NCBI GenBank assembly: GCA_023412915.1
Contig: JAEZRE010000004.1
Span: forward strand, 62,001-126,000
Source of the DNA: Bacillota bacterium
GTDB lineage: Bacteria > Bacillota > Clostridia > Acetivibrionales > DTU013
Reading direction: 5' to 3'
Length of the DNA: 64,000 bases
Part shown: positions 25,835-35,734 of the stretch, piece by piece
How positions within the stretch are numbered: position 1 is the stretch's first letter
How the letters are laid out: each line of letters begins with the position of its first letter
Program-made: the position numbers and the translations under genes
The notes under the pieces: model-generated
Databases searched by the model: none
Seen by the model: only the letters and a program-made list of their open reading frames with translations
What the model was told of the DNA's origin: nothing

Positions 25835-26608
25835 ATGCCTAAAGATGAAAGCAAAGTAACGTTCGAGCGTTCGGAGACAATGGAGCCGCAGCTGGCCGAG
25901 GCTGAAAAGGAAAAGGAAAAAATCGAGGAGATAAAGGAACTGGGAAAGGCGATAGTTTCGAATCCCAGGGGCAATATCCACTGCCTCACGATTATAGGTC
26001 AGATAGAAGGTCATATAATACTGCCGCCGCAGAACAAGACGACAAAATACGAGCATGTAATACCACAGCTGGTTGCGATAGAAGAGAATACGGAGATCGA
26101 CGGCCTGTTGCTCATACTGAATACGGTTGGAGGAGATGTCGAGGCTGGACTTGCCATTGCCGAAATGGTAGCCAGTATGGACAAGCCCACCGTATCGCTG
26201 GTATTGGGAGGAGGCCACAGCATCGGCGTTCCAATGGCCGTATCCACGAATTTCTCGTTTATAGCGCCCTCGGCTACCATGACGATACACCCGATAAGGC
26301 TAAACGGCATGGTTATAGGCGTCCCGCAGACCTATGAATATTTCGATAAAATGCAGGAAAGGGTAGTGCAGTTTGTAAGCAAGAATTCGGCGATTTCAAA
26401 GGAAGACTTCAGGGCGCTCATGCTTAAGACGGGAGAAATCGCAAATGACGTCGGGACAGTTCTTTTCGGAGAAGAAGCGGTGAAGAGCCGGCTCATCGAC
26501 GCCGTCGGAGGGCTTTCCGACGCAATGTGCAAACTGTATGACCTGATCGCACAAAAGAGGCTGCAGGCAGGACAGAACAATCTTCCGACCGGTGGTGAGC
26601 TGCAGTGA
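25835..26608 (+). CDS. tepA: ClpP-like translocation-enhancing protein TepA
   Basis: 257 residues. ClpP/enoyl-CoA-fold protease type, with the nucleophile serine in GGGHSIGVPMAV and a histidine in MTIHPIRL. No signal peptide, so it is cytosolic. In Bacillus, TepA (YmfB) is linked to export of pre-proteins or signal peptide turnover. ATG at 25835 after CGAGG; an in-frame GTG at 25829 lacks a proper site. It is followed by ylzJ-like and, after a minus-strand chemoreceptor, by spoIIIE, near the Bacillus order tepA-ylzJ-spoIIIE. Confidence 0.9.
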   Translation: MPKDESKVTFERSETMEPQLAEAEKEKEKIEEIKELGKAIVSNPRGNIHCLTIIGQIEGHIILPPQNKTTKYEHVIPQLVAIEENTEIDGLLLILNTVGGDVEAGLAIAEMVASMDKPTVSLVLGGGHSIGVPMAVSTNFSFIAPSATMTIHPIRLNGMVIGVPQTYEYFDKMQERVVQFVSKNSAISKEDFRALMLKTGEIANDVGTVLFGEEAVKSRLIDAVGGLSDAMCKLYDLIAQKRLQAGQNNLPTGGELQ

Positions 26609-26853
26609 TACTGTATTCTATAATACCCCCGGAGATAGTATTCCAAGGCTTCCAGGAAAACGGCGGCGGGGAAGGGAAGCGAACGGACATTTTTGAAGCT
26701 TATTACAGGGGTGAGAAGGTTCAGGTGTTGAAGAATGCAGTCGACCGTTTTGAAGTAGTAAGATTGCTAAGCACCTGTCCTAAATCGTTCCTGAATGAAA
26801 ATTTTCAACCGGGCCATGTAATTGAAGAATGGGAATTAAAGCGAACAAGATAA
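26605..26853 (+). CDS. ylzJ: YlzJ-like protein
   Basis: 82 residues starting GTG at 26605, its start overlapping the tepA stop (GTGA). The N-terminal MILYSIIPPEIVFQGF and the C-terminal segment STCPKSFLNENFQPGHVI match the small YlzJ family of spore formers, whose role is unknown. It is cotranslated with tepA and ends at a strong terminator. Confidence 0.85.
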   Translation: MILYSIIPPEIVFQGFQENGGGEGKRTDIFEAYYRGEKVQVLKNAVDRFEVVRLLSTCPKSFLNENFQPGHVIEEWELKRTR

Positions 26854-26856
26854 TAA

Positions 26857-26886
26857 AACAGGGCTGTCCGGCGGACAGCCCTGTTT
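26857..26886. terminator. Bidirectional terminator
   Basis: AACAGGGCTGTCC, GGC loop, GGACAGCCCTGTT. Separates ylzJ from the convergent chemoreceptor gene. Confidence 0.9.
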
Positions 26887-26901
26887 GTTGTCAACAAAGG
26901 A

Positions 26902-29028
26902 TCAAATCTTGAATTTCGAGATGGATTTCTGCAGGTCTTCGGACGCTGATTTGAGTTCTTCGGCAAACCGGGAGAGTTCTTCGATACTTGAAAGCTGCTC
27001 TTCGGTCGATGCTGTGACTTCTTCGGAGGATGCGGCTGTTTCCTGCGATACAGCCGATATATTCTGTATGGAATTGATAGCAAGGGTTTTGTTTTCTTCC
27101 ATTTCCGTAACTCTCGACATGATCTGTTCGACCTGTTCGGAGAGCTTCTCCATGGAAGCCTTTATAGTTTTGAAAATGCTAGTGGTATTGAGGACCGCTT
27201 CATTCTGGGAGATTAGTATCGACTCTGTCACGGATGCCTTTTCCACTGTTTTAGCCGTCTGATCCTGCGTAGTTTTTATAATATTTGCGATTTCATGCGC
27301 CGAATCCATCGATTGCTCAGCCAGCTTCCGCACTTCATCGGCAACCACCGCAAAACCCTTTCCCGCGTCTCCCGCCCTTGCGGCCTCGATCGCCGCGTTG
27401 AGGGCAAGCAGGTTGGTTTGATCGGCGATGCTGCTTATGACCTTGACTATCTTTCCGATGGATTTGGATTGTACGTCGAGCTCCTTGATATCACCGACTA
27501 TTTCCCTGGAAATGGAAGTTGTCCTGTTGGCCTTGACATAGAGGTCTTCGACCGAAGCTATTCCGTTCTGGGTCATATTCATGGTGTCACGTGTCAGAAG
27601 GTCGATCGACTTGACGTTTTCAGTCACATAGTTGATATTTTCAGCCAGCACGCTGATCTTCTCGACGCCGTGCTCGGCATCCGCAGCCTGGGCGGACGCG
27701 CCCTGGGAGATATCCTGTATTGCCTTCGAGATTTCCTGAGAGACAGCGGATACCTGGTTTGAGGTGGAAGAAACGGTACCGGCGGAATTTGTTACCTTTT
27801 CAGAAACATTTATAGTTTGTTCTATCAAACCGCGCATATTTTGTATCATCGAATTGATCCCGCGCGTCAGTATTCCCAATTCGTCCTTTCTGCGCGACTG
27901 CAGAGATATGGTGAGATCGCCGGAGGCCGCCTTGCCGGAGGCGTTTATAATCCTGTTTATGGTCCTGCCCATGCTGTTCGCCATAAAGTAACCGATCAGG
28001 AAGGCTATTATGACACCAATCAATATCATAATGACAGTAGTGAAAACTATGCTTTGTGCAGCCGCGGTCAGTTCGCTCCGAGGCAGCATTCCTATAAGCG
28101 TATAACCCGAACCTCCGACCTTGTAATAAGTCATAAGATAGGTGGTTCCTTTATAACTGACATCGTCCGAGCCTGTAACTTCTTCGCTTTCCAGTATTTT
28201 CTTGTAGAAGGTCTGATTTACCAAATCGGAATTTTCAGCAGTTTTACCATTCGTTATGACTCTTCCGTCAGGCCCCACGAAATGCAGTAGCTGCTTGCTG
28301 TCGTCGCTGCCCAGCTTGATGCTTGACATGAGATCGGAAATCATCTTGGGATTGACGTCGATCACTATCAATCCGACAGTATTCATTGTGCTAATATCTC
28401 TTACAAGTTTGATCAACGACAGTGAATAATCGTTGGAGTCAGTGTTATTTAGTTTGTCTATATCCTTGTGGTAGCCAAGCCATAAGGTGCCTGAATCGTT
28501 TTCGTTCAGTTTACTCATTAACGGCGTATCTTTTATATCGTTTAAAACAATATTGGTAAAGATCGATGATGAGTCTTCCTTGCCCGAAATAAGCATTACG
28601 CTCTTTATATCGGGGTTGAAACTTGAACTCGTTTGAAATTTATTATTGACTCTTTTAACAAGGTCCATCTTTTCAATAACCATATCTTCTGTGAAATCAT
28701 CAGTGAGGTAAGCCTGGGTATCCGTGTCTGCAAACAGTCTGCCGGCAATGTCGTCGATGGATCTGAAGACTACGTCGAGATATTTGCCGCTTGTCTTTAT
28801 AGCAGTAATGGAAGACTGTTTGGCAATTCCGCCGGTAGTAGCCGACGTATTACCGAAGGATATTATTCCCTGGGCAACCAATAGTACGATCGGAACTAAA
28901 AATGAAAGGATAAGCTTGACTCTGATACTTTTGATCGAAGTAAACAGAGAGATGACCGGTTTTAAAAACCTTGCAACTTTTGTTACTGCAGTCTTGATCA
29001 AATTCAGGAATACTTCTAGAAATCTCAT
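26902..29028 (-). CDS. Methyl-accepting chemotaxis protein (copy 2)
   Basis: 708 residues. Same architecture as the chemoreceptor at 21232: membrane segment about 37-59, an extracellular domain of about 270 residues, membrane segment about 325-350, HAMP, then the signalling domain with QTNLLALNAAIEAARAGDAG and KGFAVVADEVRKLAEQS. Its extracellular domain is diverged, so it probably senses another ligand. Ribosome site AGAGGG before the ATG. Upstream 29029-29247 is AT-rich and shared with spoIIIE on the other strand. Confidence 0.93.
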   Translation of the reverse strand: MRFLEVFLNLIKTAVTKVARFLKPVISLFTSIKSIRVKLILSFLVPIVLLVAQGIISFGNTSATTGGIAKQSSITAIKTSGKYLDVVFRSIDDIAGRLFADTDTQAYLTDDFTEDMVIEKMDLVKRVNNKFQTSSSFNPDIKSVMLISGKEDSSSIFTNIVLNDIKDTPLMSKLNENDSGTLWLGYHKDIDKLNNTDSNDYSLSLIKLVRDISTMNTVGLIVIDVNPKMISDLMSSIKLGSDDSKQLLHFVGPDGRVITNGKTAENSDLVNQTFYKKILESEEVTGSDDVSYKGTTYLMTYYKVGGSGYTLIGMLPRSELTAAAQSIVFTTVIMILIGVIIAFLIGYFMANSMGRTINRIINASGKAASGDLTISLQSRRKDELGILTRGINSMIQNMRGLIEQTINVSEKVTNSAGTVSSTSNQVSAVSQEISKAIQDISQGASAQAADAEHGVEKISVLAENINYVTENVKSIDLLTRDTMNMTQNGIASVEDLYVKANRTTSISREIVGDIKELDVQSKSIGKIVKVISSIADQTNLLALNAAIEAARAGDAGKGFAVVADEVRKLAEQSMDSAHEIANIIKTTQDQTAKTVEKASVTESILISQNEAVLNTTSIFKTIKASMEKLSEQVEQIMSRVTEMEENKTLAINSIQNISAVSQETAASSEEVTASTEEQLSSIEELSRFAEELKSASEDLQKSISKFKI

Positions 29029-29247
29029 ACTGTACCCTCTTTCATTACGCTGATAGTATAATAATTAATAATTAGACAAAATATTCTAAAATCCTTCTTA
29101 ATATTTCGATAATTTATATATAATTCACAAAAAATAAAACACGCTCGGATGTCTTTTGTGCAATTTGACCTATGGGCGTGCCTGTCAAAAAACTGTAGTA
29201 GGCAATGAGAAATTATGGTATAGTATTATTGAACCGGGGGTGTAATT

Positions 29248-31749
29248 TTGAGAGGGAAAAAAGTACAAAAGAAGAAATATGCAGTCAGGAAAAAACAGCA
29301 GGACAGTTATGCAAATGAGATACAGGGAATCCTGGTATTGGCCTTGGGCGTACTGGTTATGCTAAGCTTTTACATAAAGGGTTCGATTGGACTTTTCGGT
29401 ACTTTCATGCGGGAAACCTCGCTGGGTTTGATCGGACTGCCCGCATTTCTCGTTCCTCCGGTAATCATACTCTATGCGGCCATCCTTATTTTTGCACATG
29501 ACAAATTGAATCTCAAGGGTAAGCCCGTCTATATATTATTCCTTTTCCTGCTTACCGCGGCCATGATACAGACCGGCTATTACAAGCCCGAGGATTATAC
29601 CGGTCTGACCCCTATAAGAGCCCTCGGACAGTTTTACAGCAACGGTCTGGCTCTGAAGGGCGGAGGTGTGCTGGGAGGATTGATAAGCCTGCCCTTCCTT
29701 CTGACGTTCCGCGTTCTGGGAACTATCATCATTATTACGGCGTTGTCACTGGTTGACGCAATACTTTTAACCAATTCATCCATATCGGGCTTCCTGAAAA
29801 AGCTCCGGAGTATTTTCGCAGGAAGCGGAAGCGATAAGTCCAAACCTTCATTGAGGGCCGGGAAGGAAGAAATGTATGACGACGACGATATGCAGCCTGA
29901 AATCGTGCAGGATGGGAATGGAATGTCCCTGCGTTTCGATAAAAAGCCCAAGGTAATTGATTTTAAAATAGAAAAGACATCGCGTGAGCTTAAGGAGAAA
30001 GCAGTCAAAAAGAAGCCGGGAGAGGACCTTGAAAAGGCAGGGTTCGAATCGGCAGCGGCGGCTGAAACCGAAAGCAGGGCGGCAGCCGAGGCTGAGGAAC
30101 CTTTCAACCTTGTCATAAATGATCTGAAAAAGAACAAACCAAAGATACGACCGGAGAAACCGGCCATGTTTGCAGACGAGTTTGCAGGTACGATTAATGA
30201 CGCCGGACTGAAGGGCGCTGCGGAAAGAGGGACGGCTGCGGCCGGCGCAGGTCTTACCGAGATAGTGATAAAAGGGTCTGTGCAGCCGAAGAGCCCGATG
30301 ATGAAATACGTATATCCGCCTTATGACCTTCTGGTCGAGGATATGGATCAGGGCGGTTCGAAAAATTACCGCAACCAGGTGCTTGAAGGTGCAAAGAAGC
30401 TTGAGGAGACTCTGGGAAGCTTCGGCGTGTCGGCAAAGGTAATAAACGTCACCAGGGGTCCGTCGGTTACAAGGTACGAGCTGCAGCCGAGCGCCGGAGT
30501 CAAGGTCAGCAGGATAGTCAACCTGTCCGACGATATAGCGCTGAATCTTGCGGCGCCTGGAATCAGGCTGGAAGCGCCTATACCGGGAAAAGCGGCGATC
30601 GGTATCGAGGTGCCGAACAAGGAAGTGAATATGGTACGCGCCAGGGATGTCATAGAATCGCAGGAATTCGCACAGCACCAGTCGAAACTGGCATTTGCCG
30701 TGGGAAAGGACGTTTCTGGCGAAACGATCATTATTGATATCGCCAAGATGCCGCATCTGCTGATCGCCGGAGCTACCGGTTCGGGAAAAAGCGTCTGCAT
30801 CAACAGCCTGATCGTAAGCCTTCTTTACAAGGCTACTCCCGAGGAAGTAAAACTTCTGATGATCGATCCGAAAGTCGTGGAACTTGGCATTTATAACGGT
30901 ATTCCGCACCTGCTCATACCTGTCGTAACAGAGCCCAAAAAGGCTGCCGGAGCCCTGAACTGGGCTGTACAGGAAATGGTGAACAGGTATAAGCTCTTTG
31001 CCGACAAGGCTGTCAGGGATATCAAGGGTTATAACGAGCTAATGGCAAGGACGGGCGAACAGCCTATGATGCCCCAGATCGTAATAATTATCGATGAGTT
31101 GGCCGATTTGATGATGGTTGCGCCAAATGACGTGGAAGATGCGATCTGCAGACTTGCACAGATGGCCAGGGCGGCGGGAATGCATCTTGTGATTGCGACT
31201 CAAAGGCCGTCGGTAGACGTCATTACCGGCGTTATAAAAGCAAATATACCCTCGAGGATATCCTTTGCCGTGTCCTCGCAGATAGACTCGCGTACGATCC
31301 TTGACATGGCGGGCGCGGAGAAGCTGCTCGGAAGAGGCGACATGCTGCTGCACCCGGTCGGAAAAGCAAAGCCTGTCAGGGTTCAAGGCGCCAACATAAC
31401 GGACGCAGAAGTTGAAAAGGTCGTCGATTTTGTAAAATCACAGGGCAGCGCAGCCTATGATGAAGATATAATAGAAGGAATAAACAGCGAGGACAGTTCC
31501 GTCAGCAACGACAGCGGCGATAACGACGAGCTGCTGCCGAGGGCGATAGAACTTGTCGTGGAAGCCGGCCAGGCGTCTGTTTCACTGATACAGCGCAAGT
31601 TCAAGGTCGGATATGCCAGGGCCGCCAGGATCGTTGACCAGATGGAAGCTCGAGGAATCGTAGGAGGATTCGAAGGCAGCAAGCCAAGGCAGATATTGAT
31701 ATCCAGGCAGCAATGGCAGGAGATGCAGATGAACGATAAGGGAGATTGA
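29248..31749 (+). CDS. FtsK/SpoIIIE family DNA translocase
   Basis: 833 residues. The N-terminal part has membrane segments (about 25-175), followed by an acidic low-complexity linker (about 200-340, Glu/Ala/Lys-rich) and the RecA-like motor: Walker A GATGSGKS (about residues 508-515), Walker B VIIIDELADLMM (about 610), then NIPSRISFAVSSQIDSRTIL. The C-terminal gamma domain ends in a winged helix (VSLIQRKFKVGYARAARIVDQME). It pumps DNA into the forespore or during division, directed by KOPS/SRS. The start is TTG at 29248 after GGGGG. A single gene before the TPR gene. Confidence 0.96.
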   Translation: MRGKKVQKKKYAVRKKQQDSYANEIQGILVLALGVLVMLSFYIKGSIGLFGTFMRETSLGLIGLPAFLVPPVIILYAAILIFAHDKLNLKGKPVYILFLFLLTAAMIQTGYYKPEDYTGLTPIRALGQFYSNGLALKGGGVLGGLISLPFLLTFRVLGTIIIITALSLVDAILLTNSSISGFLKKLRSIFAGSGSDKSKPSLRAGKEEMYDDDDMQPEIVQDGNGMSLRFDKKPKVIDFKIEKTSRELKEKAVKKKPGEDLEKAGFESAAAAETESRAAAEAEEPFNLVINDLKKNKPKIRPEKPAMFADEFAGTINDAGLKGAAERGTAAAGAGLTEIVIKGSVQPKSPMMKYVYPPYDLLVEDMDQGGSKNYRNQVLEGAKKLEETLGSFGVSAKVINVTRGPSVTRYELQPSAGVKVSRIVNLSDDIALNLAAPGIRLEAPIPGKAAIGIEVPNKEVNMVRARDVIESQEFAQHQSKLAFAVGKDVSGETIIIDIAKMPHLLIAGATGSGKSVCINSLIVSLLYKATPEEVKLLMIDPKVVELGIYNGIPHLLIPVVTEPKKAAGALNWAVQEMVNRYKLFADKAVRDIKGYNELMARTGEQPMMPQIVIIIDELADLMMVAPNDVEDAICRLAQMARAAGMHLVIATQRPSVDVITGVIKANIPSRISFAVSSQIDSRTILDMAGAEKLLGRGDMLLHPVGKAKPVRVQGANITDAEVEKVVDFVKSQGSAAYDEDIIEGINSEDSSVSNDSGDNDELLPRAIELVVEAGQASVSLIQRKFKVGYARAARIVDQMEARGIVGGFEGSKPRQILISRQQWQEMQMNDKGD

Positions 31750-31771
31750 TAATCGACGGGAGGTAATAGCT

Positions 31772-33544
31772 GTGACCGTTGTCAATGGCTTTATAATCAT
31801 TTTAATGCTGGTATTGCTTCTATATACCGCATACAGGATGATCAGAAGAAGAAGCCTGCTCATGCTTATCCCAGTCTGCATACAGATATTTCCCATCCCT
31901 TTGGCTCTACTGAGCTTTATCAACAATGTTGAAGCCGAGCCTTACGTTGAGGCGGTATATATAGCCTTCGGAATACTTCTTCCGGCTTTTTTCATAATTT
32001 ACGATTACAGGTCGATGACCTGCAGGATAAAGACGACGGGAGCCTTCGAGGGCCTTGTGGAGAGGGCGCCGGCAGCCGCGGATACAGTTTCTTCGCTTCC
32101 GTCGGAAGGTATAAATCCGCCCGCAGGCGATATACAGGTCTCGGAAGTTATGAGAGACCTTAAAAAGCTGCCGGAAGATCTTCAGAAAAATTTCAGGAAA
32201 TGCATAAGCCATGCGAACGCTCTCAAGGCAGACAAAGACCCTGAGAGCGCTTACTATATATACGACACTCTTTCAAAAGCCGCAAATACTTCCTACATGC
32301 TGTTTTACAATCTGGCAGGCATTTGTTACAGCCTCGGGAGATACGATGAAGCCCTTGAGGCATACAGAAAGGCACAGGAACTGGTTGGGACGGATGAGTC
32401 GGGCAGAAGCGATATATTTTATAACATGGGCAATGCCTATTACATGCTGGGCAAGTATGAAAATGCCGTAAAAAGCTATGAAAAGGCAATAGACGCAGGT
32501 TCACACAGCAATTACATCATGGAAAACCTCGCGTTTGCTTATATTAGAACGGGCGATTCTGAAAAAGGCGTTGAAACTCTTAAAAAAATTGCGTCGACTG
32601 AAAATGATTACAGGGCGTCTTTTATTCTGGGTAAACTGATGAATGAGGCAGGTAGACTGGAAGAAGCCGAAAAAGCTTTAAGGGACGCCGTAAAGTCCGA
32701 ACCTGACAGTGTAGAGGCGAGGGATGAACTTGGCAGAGTTCTTGTAAGGCAAAGAAAGCCTGAGGCTGCGCTGCAGGTTTTTGAAGAAATCCTCAATGTA
32801 AACCCTGGGCATTTTCAGGCGTGGAGCAGCAAAGCCGGCGTGTGCGTGAAGCTTGAACGCTGGAAGGAAGCAGTTTCCGCATATAAGGAAGCCATCAGGC
32901 TCAGGCCTGACAGTTACCAGTGTTATTACAACCTTGCGATGGCGCTGGAGGAATCGTGCAATCATGATGCGGCTATCGACGCTTATAAAACTGCCGTCAG
33001 GCTGAATCCCGACTTTACCGATGCTTACAACAATCTCGGCATCGCGCTGTCTTCGCTCGGAAGGCGGGAGGAGGCGCTTGAAACCTATTCGGAAGCAATT
33101 CGGCGCAAACCGGAGGAATTCAGTCTGTACTTCAACATGGGGATGTGCTTCTTCGAGGAAGGCAAATATACCCAGGCTGCCGCCGCGTATAGAAACGCGT
33201 TGGACCTCAAGCCTGACGAACTTGAGATATATTATTATCTGGGCGCCGCGTTGACGGAGCTTAGAAATTACAACGACGCAATAGAGGCGTATAAATCGGC
33301 TCTTGAGATAAAGCCCTCGGACGGGGAGCTTTACTATCATCTGGCCGCGATATACGCAATGCTTGGCAGGTACGAGATCGCGGGTGAAAATCTCAGGCAG
33401 GCGGTCGGCTTCAATGAGAGCGTACGCGAAGACATCAAGCTGAATCACGCGTTCGACGGCATGCGAGGGAGAAATGAGTTTAAGAAGCTGATCGGTTCGA
33501 GTCAGGTTGAATCCGGTCATCAGGCTCCGTCACAGGCAGGCTGA
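31772..33544 (+). CDS. Membrane-anchored tetratricopeptide-repeat protein
   Basis: 590 residues. The N-terminal 85 residues have two or three hydrophobic segments (FIIILMLVLLLYTAYRMI, LMLIPVCIQIFPIPLALLSF, YIAFGILLPAFFIIY). After a polar linker, at least nine TPR units follow from about residue 160, recognisable by repeated words such as YNLAGICYSLGRYDEALEAY and YNNLGIALSSLGRREEALE. TPR scaffolds bind protein partners; the partner is not known. Start GTG at 31772 after GGGAGGT, 22 bases after the spoIIIE-type gene, so probably co-transcribed. Confidence 0.9.
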   Translation: MTVVNGFIIILMLVLLLYTAYRMIRRRSLLMLIPVCIQIFPIPLALLSFINNVEAEPYVEAVYIAFGILLPAFFIIYDYRSMTCRIKTTGAFEGLVERAPAAADTVSSLPSEGINPPAGDIQVSEVMRDLKKLPEDLQKNFRKCISHANALKADKDPESAYYIYDTLSKAANTSYMLFYNLAGICYSLGRYDEALEAYRKAQELVGTDESGRSDIFYNMGNAYYMLGKYENAVKSYEKAIDAGSHSNYIMENLAFAYIRTGDSEKGVETLKKIASTENDYRASFILGKLMNEAGRLEEAEKALRDAVKSEPDSVEARDELGRVLVRQRKPEAALQVFEEILNVNPGHFQAWSSKAGVCVKLERWKEAVSAYKEAIRLRPDSYQCYYNLAMALEESCNHDAAIDAYKTAVRLNPDFTDAYNNLGIALSSLGRREEALETYSEAIRRKPEEFSLYFNMGMCFFEEGKYTQAAAAYRNALDLKPDELEIYYYLGAALTELRNYNDAIEAYKSALEIKPSDGELYYHLAAIYAMLGRYEIAGENLRQAVGFNESVREDIKLNHAFDGMRGRNEFKKLIGSSQVESGHQAPSQAG

Positions 33545-33560
33545 AATATTAAGATAAATG

Positions 33561-33588
33561 TTTAAACCCGATATTTTTGTGCTACAAT
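33561..33588 (+). promoter_or_regulatory. Candidate sigma-A promoter of the YgiQ-type gene
   Basis: TTTAAA, a 16-base spacer and TACAAT, 38 bases before the ATG. The -35 is weak. Confidence 0.45.
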
Positions 33589-33625
33589 TATTTGAATGGT
33601 ATCGGACAAATATTAGGAGAGAAAA

Positions 33626-35518
33626 ATGGCTTTTTTACCTGTAACAAGGAAAGACATGGAGGAAAGGGGCTGGGACAGCCTCGATTTTTTATATATCAGC
33701 GGGGACGCTTACGTGGATCATCCAAGCTTCGGTCATGCGATACTGACGCGCCTGCTCGAAAGCGAAGGCTATCGCGTAGGGATCATTGCCCAACCGGACT
33801 GGCACAGTATTGATGACTTCATGAGGTTAGGACGTCCTGAACTGGCAGTGCTCATCTCTTCAGGTGTTATCGATTCCATGGTCAACCATTATACTGCAAG
33901 CAAAAAGACAAGAAGTGAAGACAGCTACTCTCCGGGAGGCAAAACTGGCTTCCGGCCGGACAGGGCCGATATAGTCTACGCCAACCGGATTCAGGAAGCC
34001 TTCAAGGGAGTTCCTGTCATCATCGGGGGTATAGAAGCGAGCCTGAGGAGATTTGCCCATTATGATTACTGGGACAACAAGGTAAGGCGGTCGATACTCG
34101 TTGACAGCAAGGCGGACCTCCTCATATACGGCATGGGAGAAAGGCCCTTGCTGGAAATTGCGAAGCTTCTGGCAAAAGGTGCGCCGATAAGCAAGCTGCG
34201 AAATATAAGAGGCACGGCGTATCTGGCTGCGGAAGCGGAACTGCCCGGGACCAGTTACCTGACGCTCCCGTCTTTCGAGGCGGTCTCGTCAGACAAAAGG
34301 ACCTATGCGGAAGCATTTATGCTGCAGTACACCGAACAGGACGCCATAAACGGAAGGCTGCTTGTACAGCAGCACGGCGACAGGTTCGTGGTACAGAACC
34401 CGCCGGCTCTTCCTATGACGGAGAAAGAACTTGACAGAGTGTATTCACTGCCCTATGAAAGAACTTACCACCCTATGTATGCCGAAGCCGGCGGAATTCC
34501 GGCGATAAAGGAAGTCGAGTACAGCATAACGAGCCATCGCGGGTGTTACGGCGGTTGCTCCTTCTGCGCGCTCAATTATCACCAGGGCAGGGTAATACAG
34601 AAAAGAAGCCAGTCTTCAATTCTTGACGAGGCCGGAAAACTAGTGAAACTTCCCGGCTTCAAGGGCTACATACACGACGTCGGCGGACCCACGGCAAACT
34701 TCAGGGATACGGCATGTGAAAGGCAAATAAAATACGGGACCTGTAAAAACAGACAGTGCCTCTATCCGCAGCCCTGCAGCAATCTTAAGGTGGATCATCG
34801 CGAATATCTGGAGCTATTGAGGAAGCTTCGCGGACTGAAGGGGGTAAAAAAAGTATTTGTGCGTTCCGGCATAAGATACGATTATCTTTTACTCGACAAA
34901 AACGACGAATTCTTCCGGGAATTATGCGAACACCACATCAGCGGACAACTGAAGGTTGCGCCCGAGCATGTCTCCGACAGGGTGCTCGAGAAAATGGGCA
35001 AACCCGGCAAAAAGGTTTATGACGCATTTGTCAGGAAATATAACAAAATCAATCAGGCTTTGGGCAAGGAGCAATACCTGGTACCTTATCTTATGTCCAG
35101 CCATCCCGGGAGCGATCTTCATGCTGCCGTAGAGCTTGCCGAATATATGAAGAAAACCGGATGCACTCCCGAACAGGTCCAGGATTTTTATCCTACGCCC
35201 GGTTCTCTGTCGACTTGTATGTTTTATACTTCTCTGGATCCAAGGACTATGAAAAAGGTATACGTACCCACAACGCCTCAGGAAAAAGCCATGCAGAGAG
35301 CTTTACTGCAGTACCGGAAAAAGGAGAACCAGCACCTTGTCAGAGAAGCGCTGCATTTGGCAGGAAGGGAAGATCTTATAGGTTATGGGAAAGATTGTCT
35401 TGTTCCTCCCGTTAGGGCAGATAATAATGGTATAAAAGGAAATCCGGATGCTGTCAAGGTAAGGAATGGAAGGCGGAAAATGAGAACAGGCGCCCGCAAA
35501 AGCAGGGGCAGAGCCTGA
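33626..35518 (+). CDS. YgiQ family radical SAM protein
   Basis: 630 residues. N-terminal domain (FLYISGDAYVDHPSFGHAIL) typical of the YgiQ/UPF0313 family, followed by the radical SAM core with CYGGCSFC (Cys about 306, 310 and 313) and a C-terminal Fe-S-associated extension (YGTCKNRQCLYPQPC). Radical SAM enzymes cleave S-adenosylmethionine with a 4Fe-4S cluster. The reaction of YgiQ is not established. The start ATG follows TAGGAGAG. The last 40 residues are basic, possibly for nucleic acid binding. Confidence 0.93.
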   Translation: MAFLPVTRKDMEERGWDSLDFLYISGDAYVDHPSFGHAILTRLLESEGYRVGIIAQPDWHSIDDFMRLGRPELAVLISSGVIDSMVNHYTASKKTRSEDSYSPGGKTGFRPDRADIVYANRIQEAFKGVPVIIGGIEASLRRFAHYDYWDNKVRRSILVDSKADLLIYGMGERPLLEIAKLLAKGAPISKLRNIRGTAYLAAEAELPGTSYLTLPSFEAVSSDKRTYAEAFMLQYTEQDAINGRLLVQQHGDRFVVQNPPALPMTEKELDRVYSLPYERTYHPMYAEAGGIPAIKEVEYSITSHRGCYGGCSFCALNYHQGRVIQKRSQSSILDEAGKLVKLPGFKGYIHDVGGPTANFRDTACERQIKYGTCKNRQCLYPQPCSNLKVDHREYLELLRKLRGLKGVKKVFVRSGIRYDYLLLDKNDEFFRELCEHHISGQLKVAPEHVSDRVLEKMGKPGKKVYDAFVRKYNKINQALGKEQYLVPYLMSSHPGSDLHAAVELAEYMKKTGCTPEQVQDFYPTPGSLSTCMFYTSLDPRTMKKVYVPTTPQEKAMQRALLQYRKKENQHLVREALHLAGREDLIGYGKDCLVPPVRADNNGIKGNPDAVKVRNGRRKMRTGARKSRGRA

Positions 35519-35549
35519 ATCAGCACACAATCCGCAGGTGTTGTTTTTC

Positions 35550-35578
35550 TTGACATAAAAATTAAAAAAGTTTACAAT
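35550..35578 (+). promoter_or_regulatory. Sigma-A promoter of rny
   Basis: TTGACA, a 17-base spacer and TACAAT, close to consensus. Transcription should start near 35585, leaving a leader of about 150 bases. Confidence 0.85.
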
Positions 35579-35598
35579 TAATTTGTATTTCGTTTAAA

Positions 35599-35697
35599 AA
35601 CGGATGGCTAATGCCATCCGTACATTATGAATAACCGGTTTTAAGCCTGAGGCCGGTCGTTGGCTTACGCCAACTGCTTACCCATGCAACCGGACTG
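35599..35697 (+). promoter_or_regulatory. Structured leader of rny (three hairpins)
   Basis: Hairpin 1: ACGGATGGC-TAAT-GCCATCCGT (35600-35621). Hairpin 2: ACCGG ... CCGGT (35634-35657) with an inner GCC/GGC pair. Hairpin 3: GTTGGC-TTAC-GCCAAC (35659-35674). A second AACCGG (35688-35693) could compete with hairpin 2. No known riboswitch class matches by eye. The ribosome site GAGGAGG follows at 35717. Confidence 0.55.
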
Positions 35698-35734
35698 ACC
35701 ATTGAAAACTGAATATGAGGAGGTGTGTGTAAAT

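Noticed and set aside
29848..30909. Minus-strand open frame (353 codons) across the spoIIIE-type gene
   Set aside because: Antisense shadow of a well-supported motor domain; no known protein features.
35599..35697. Known riboswitch (c-di-GMP, c-di-AMP, glycine type) in the rny leader
   Set aside because: The diagnostic conserved bases of these classes are not present, so no class was assigned.
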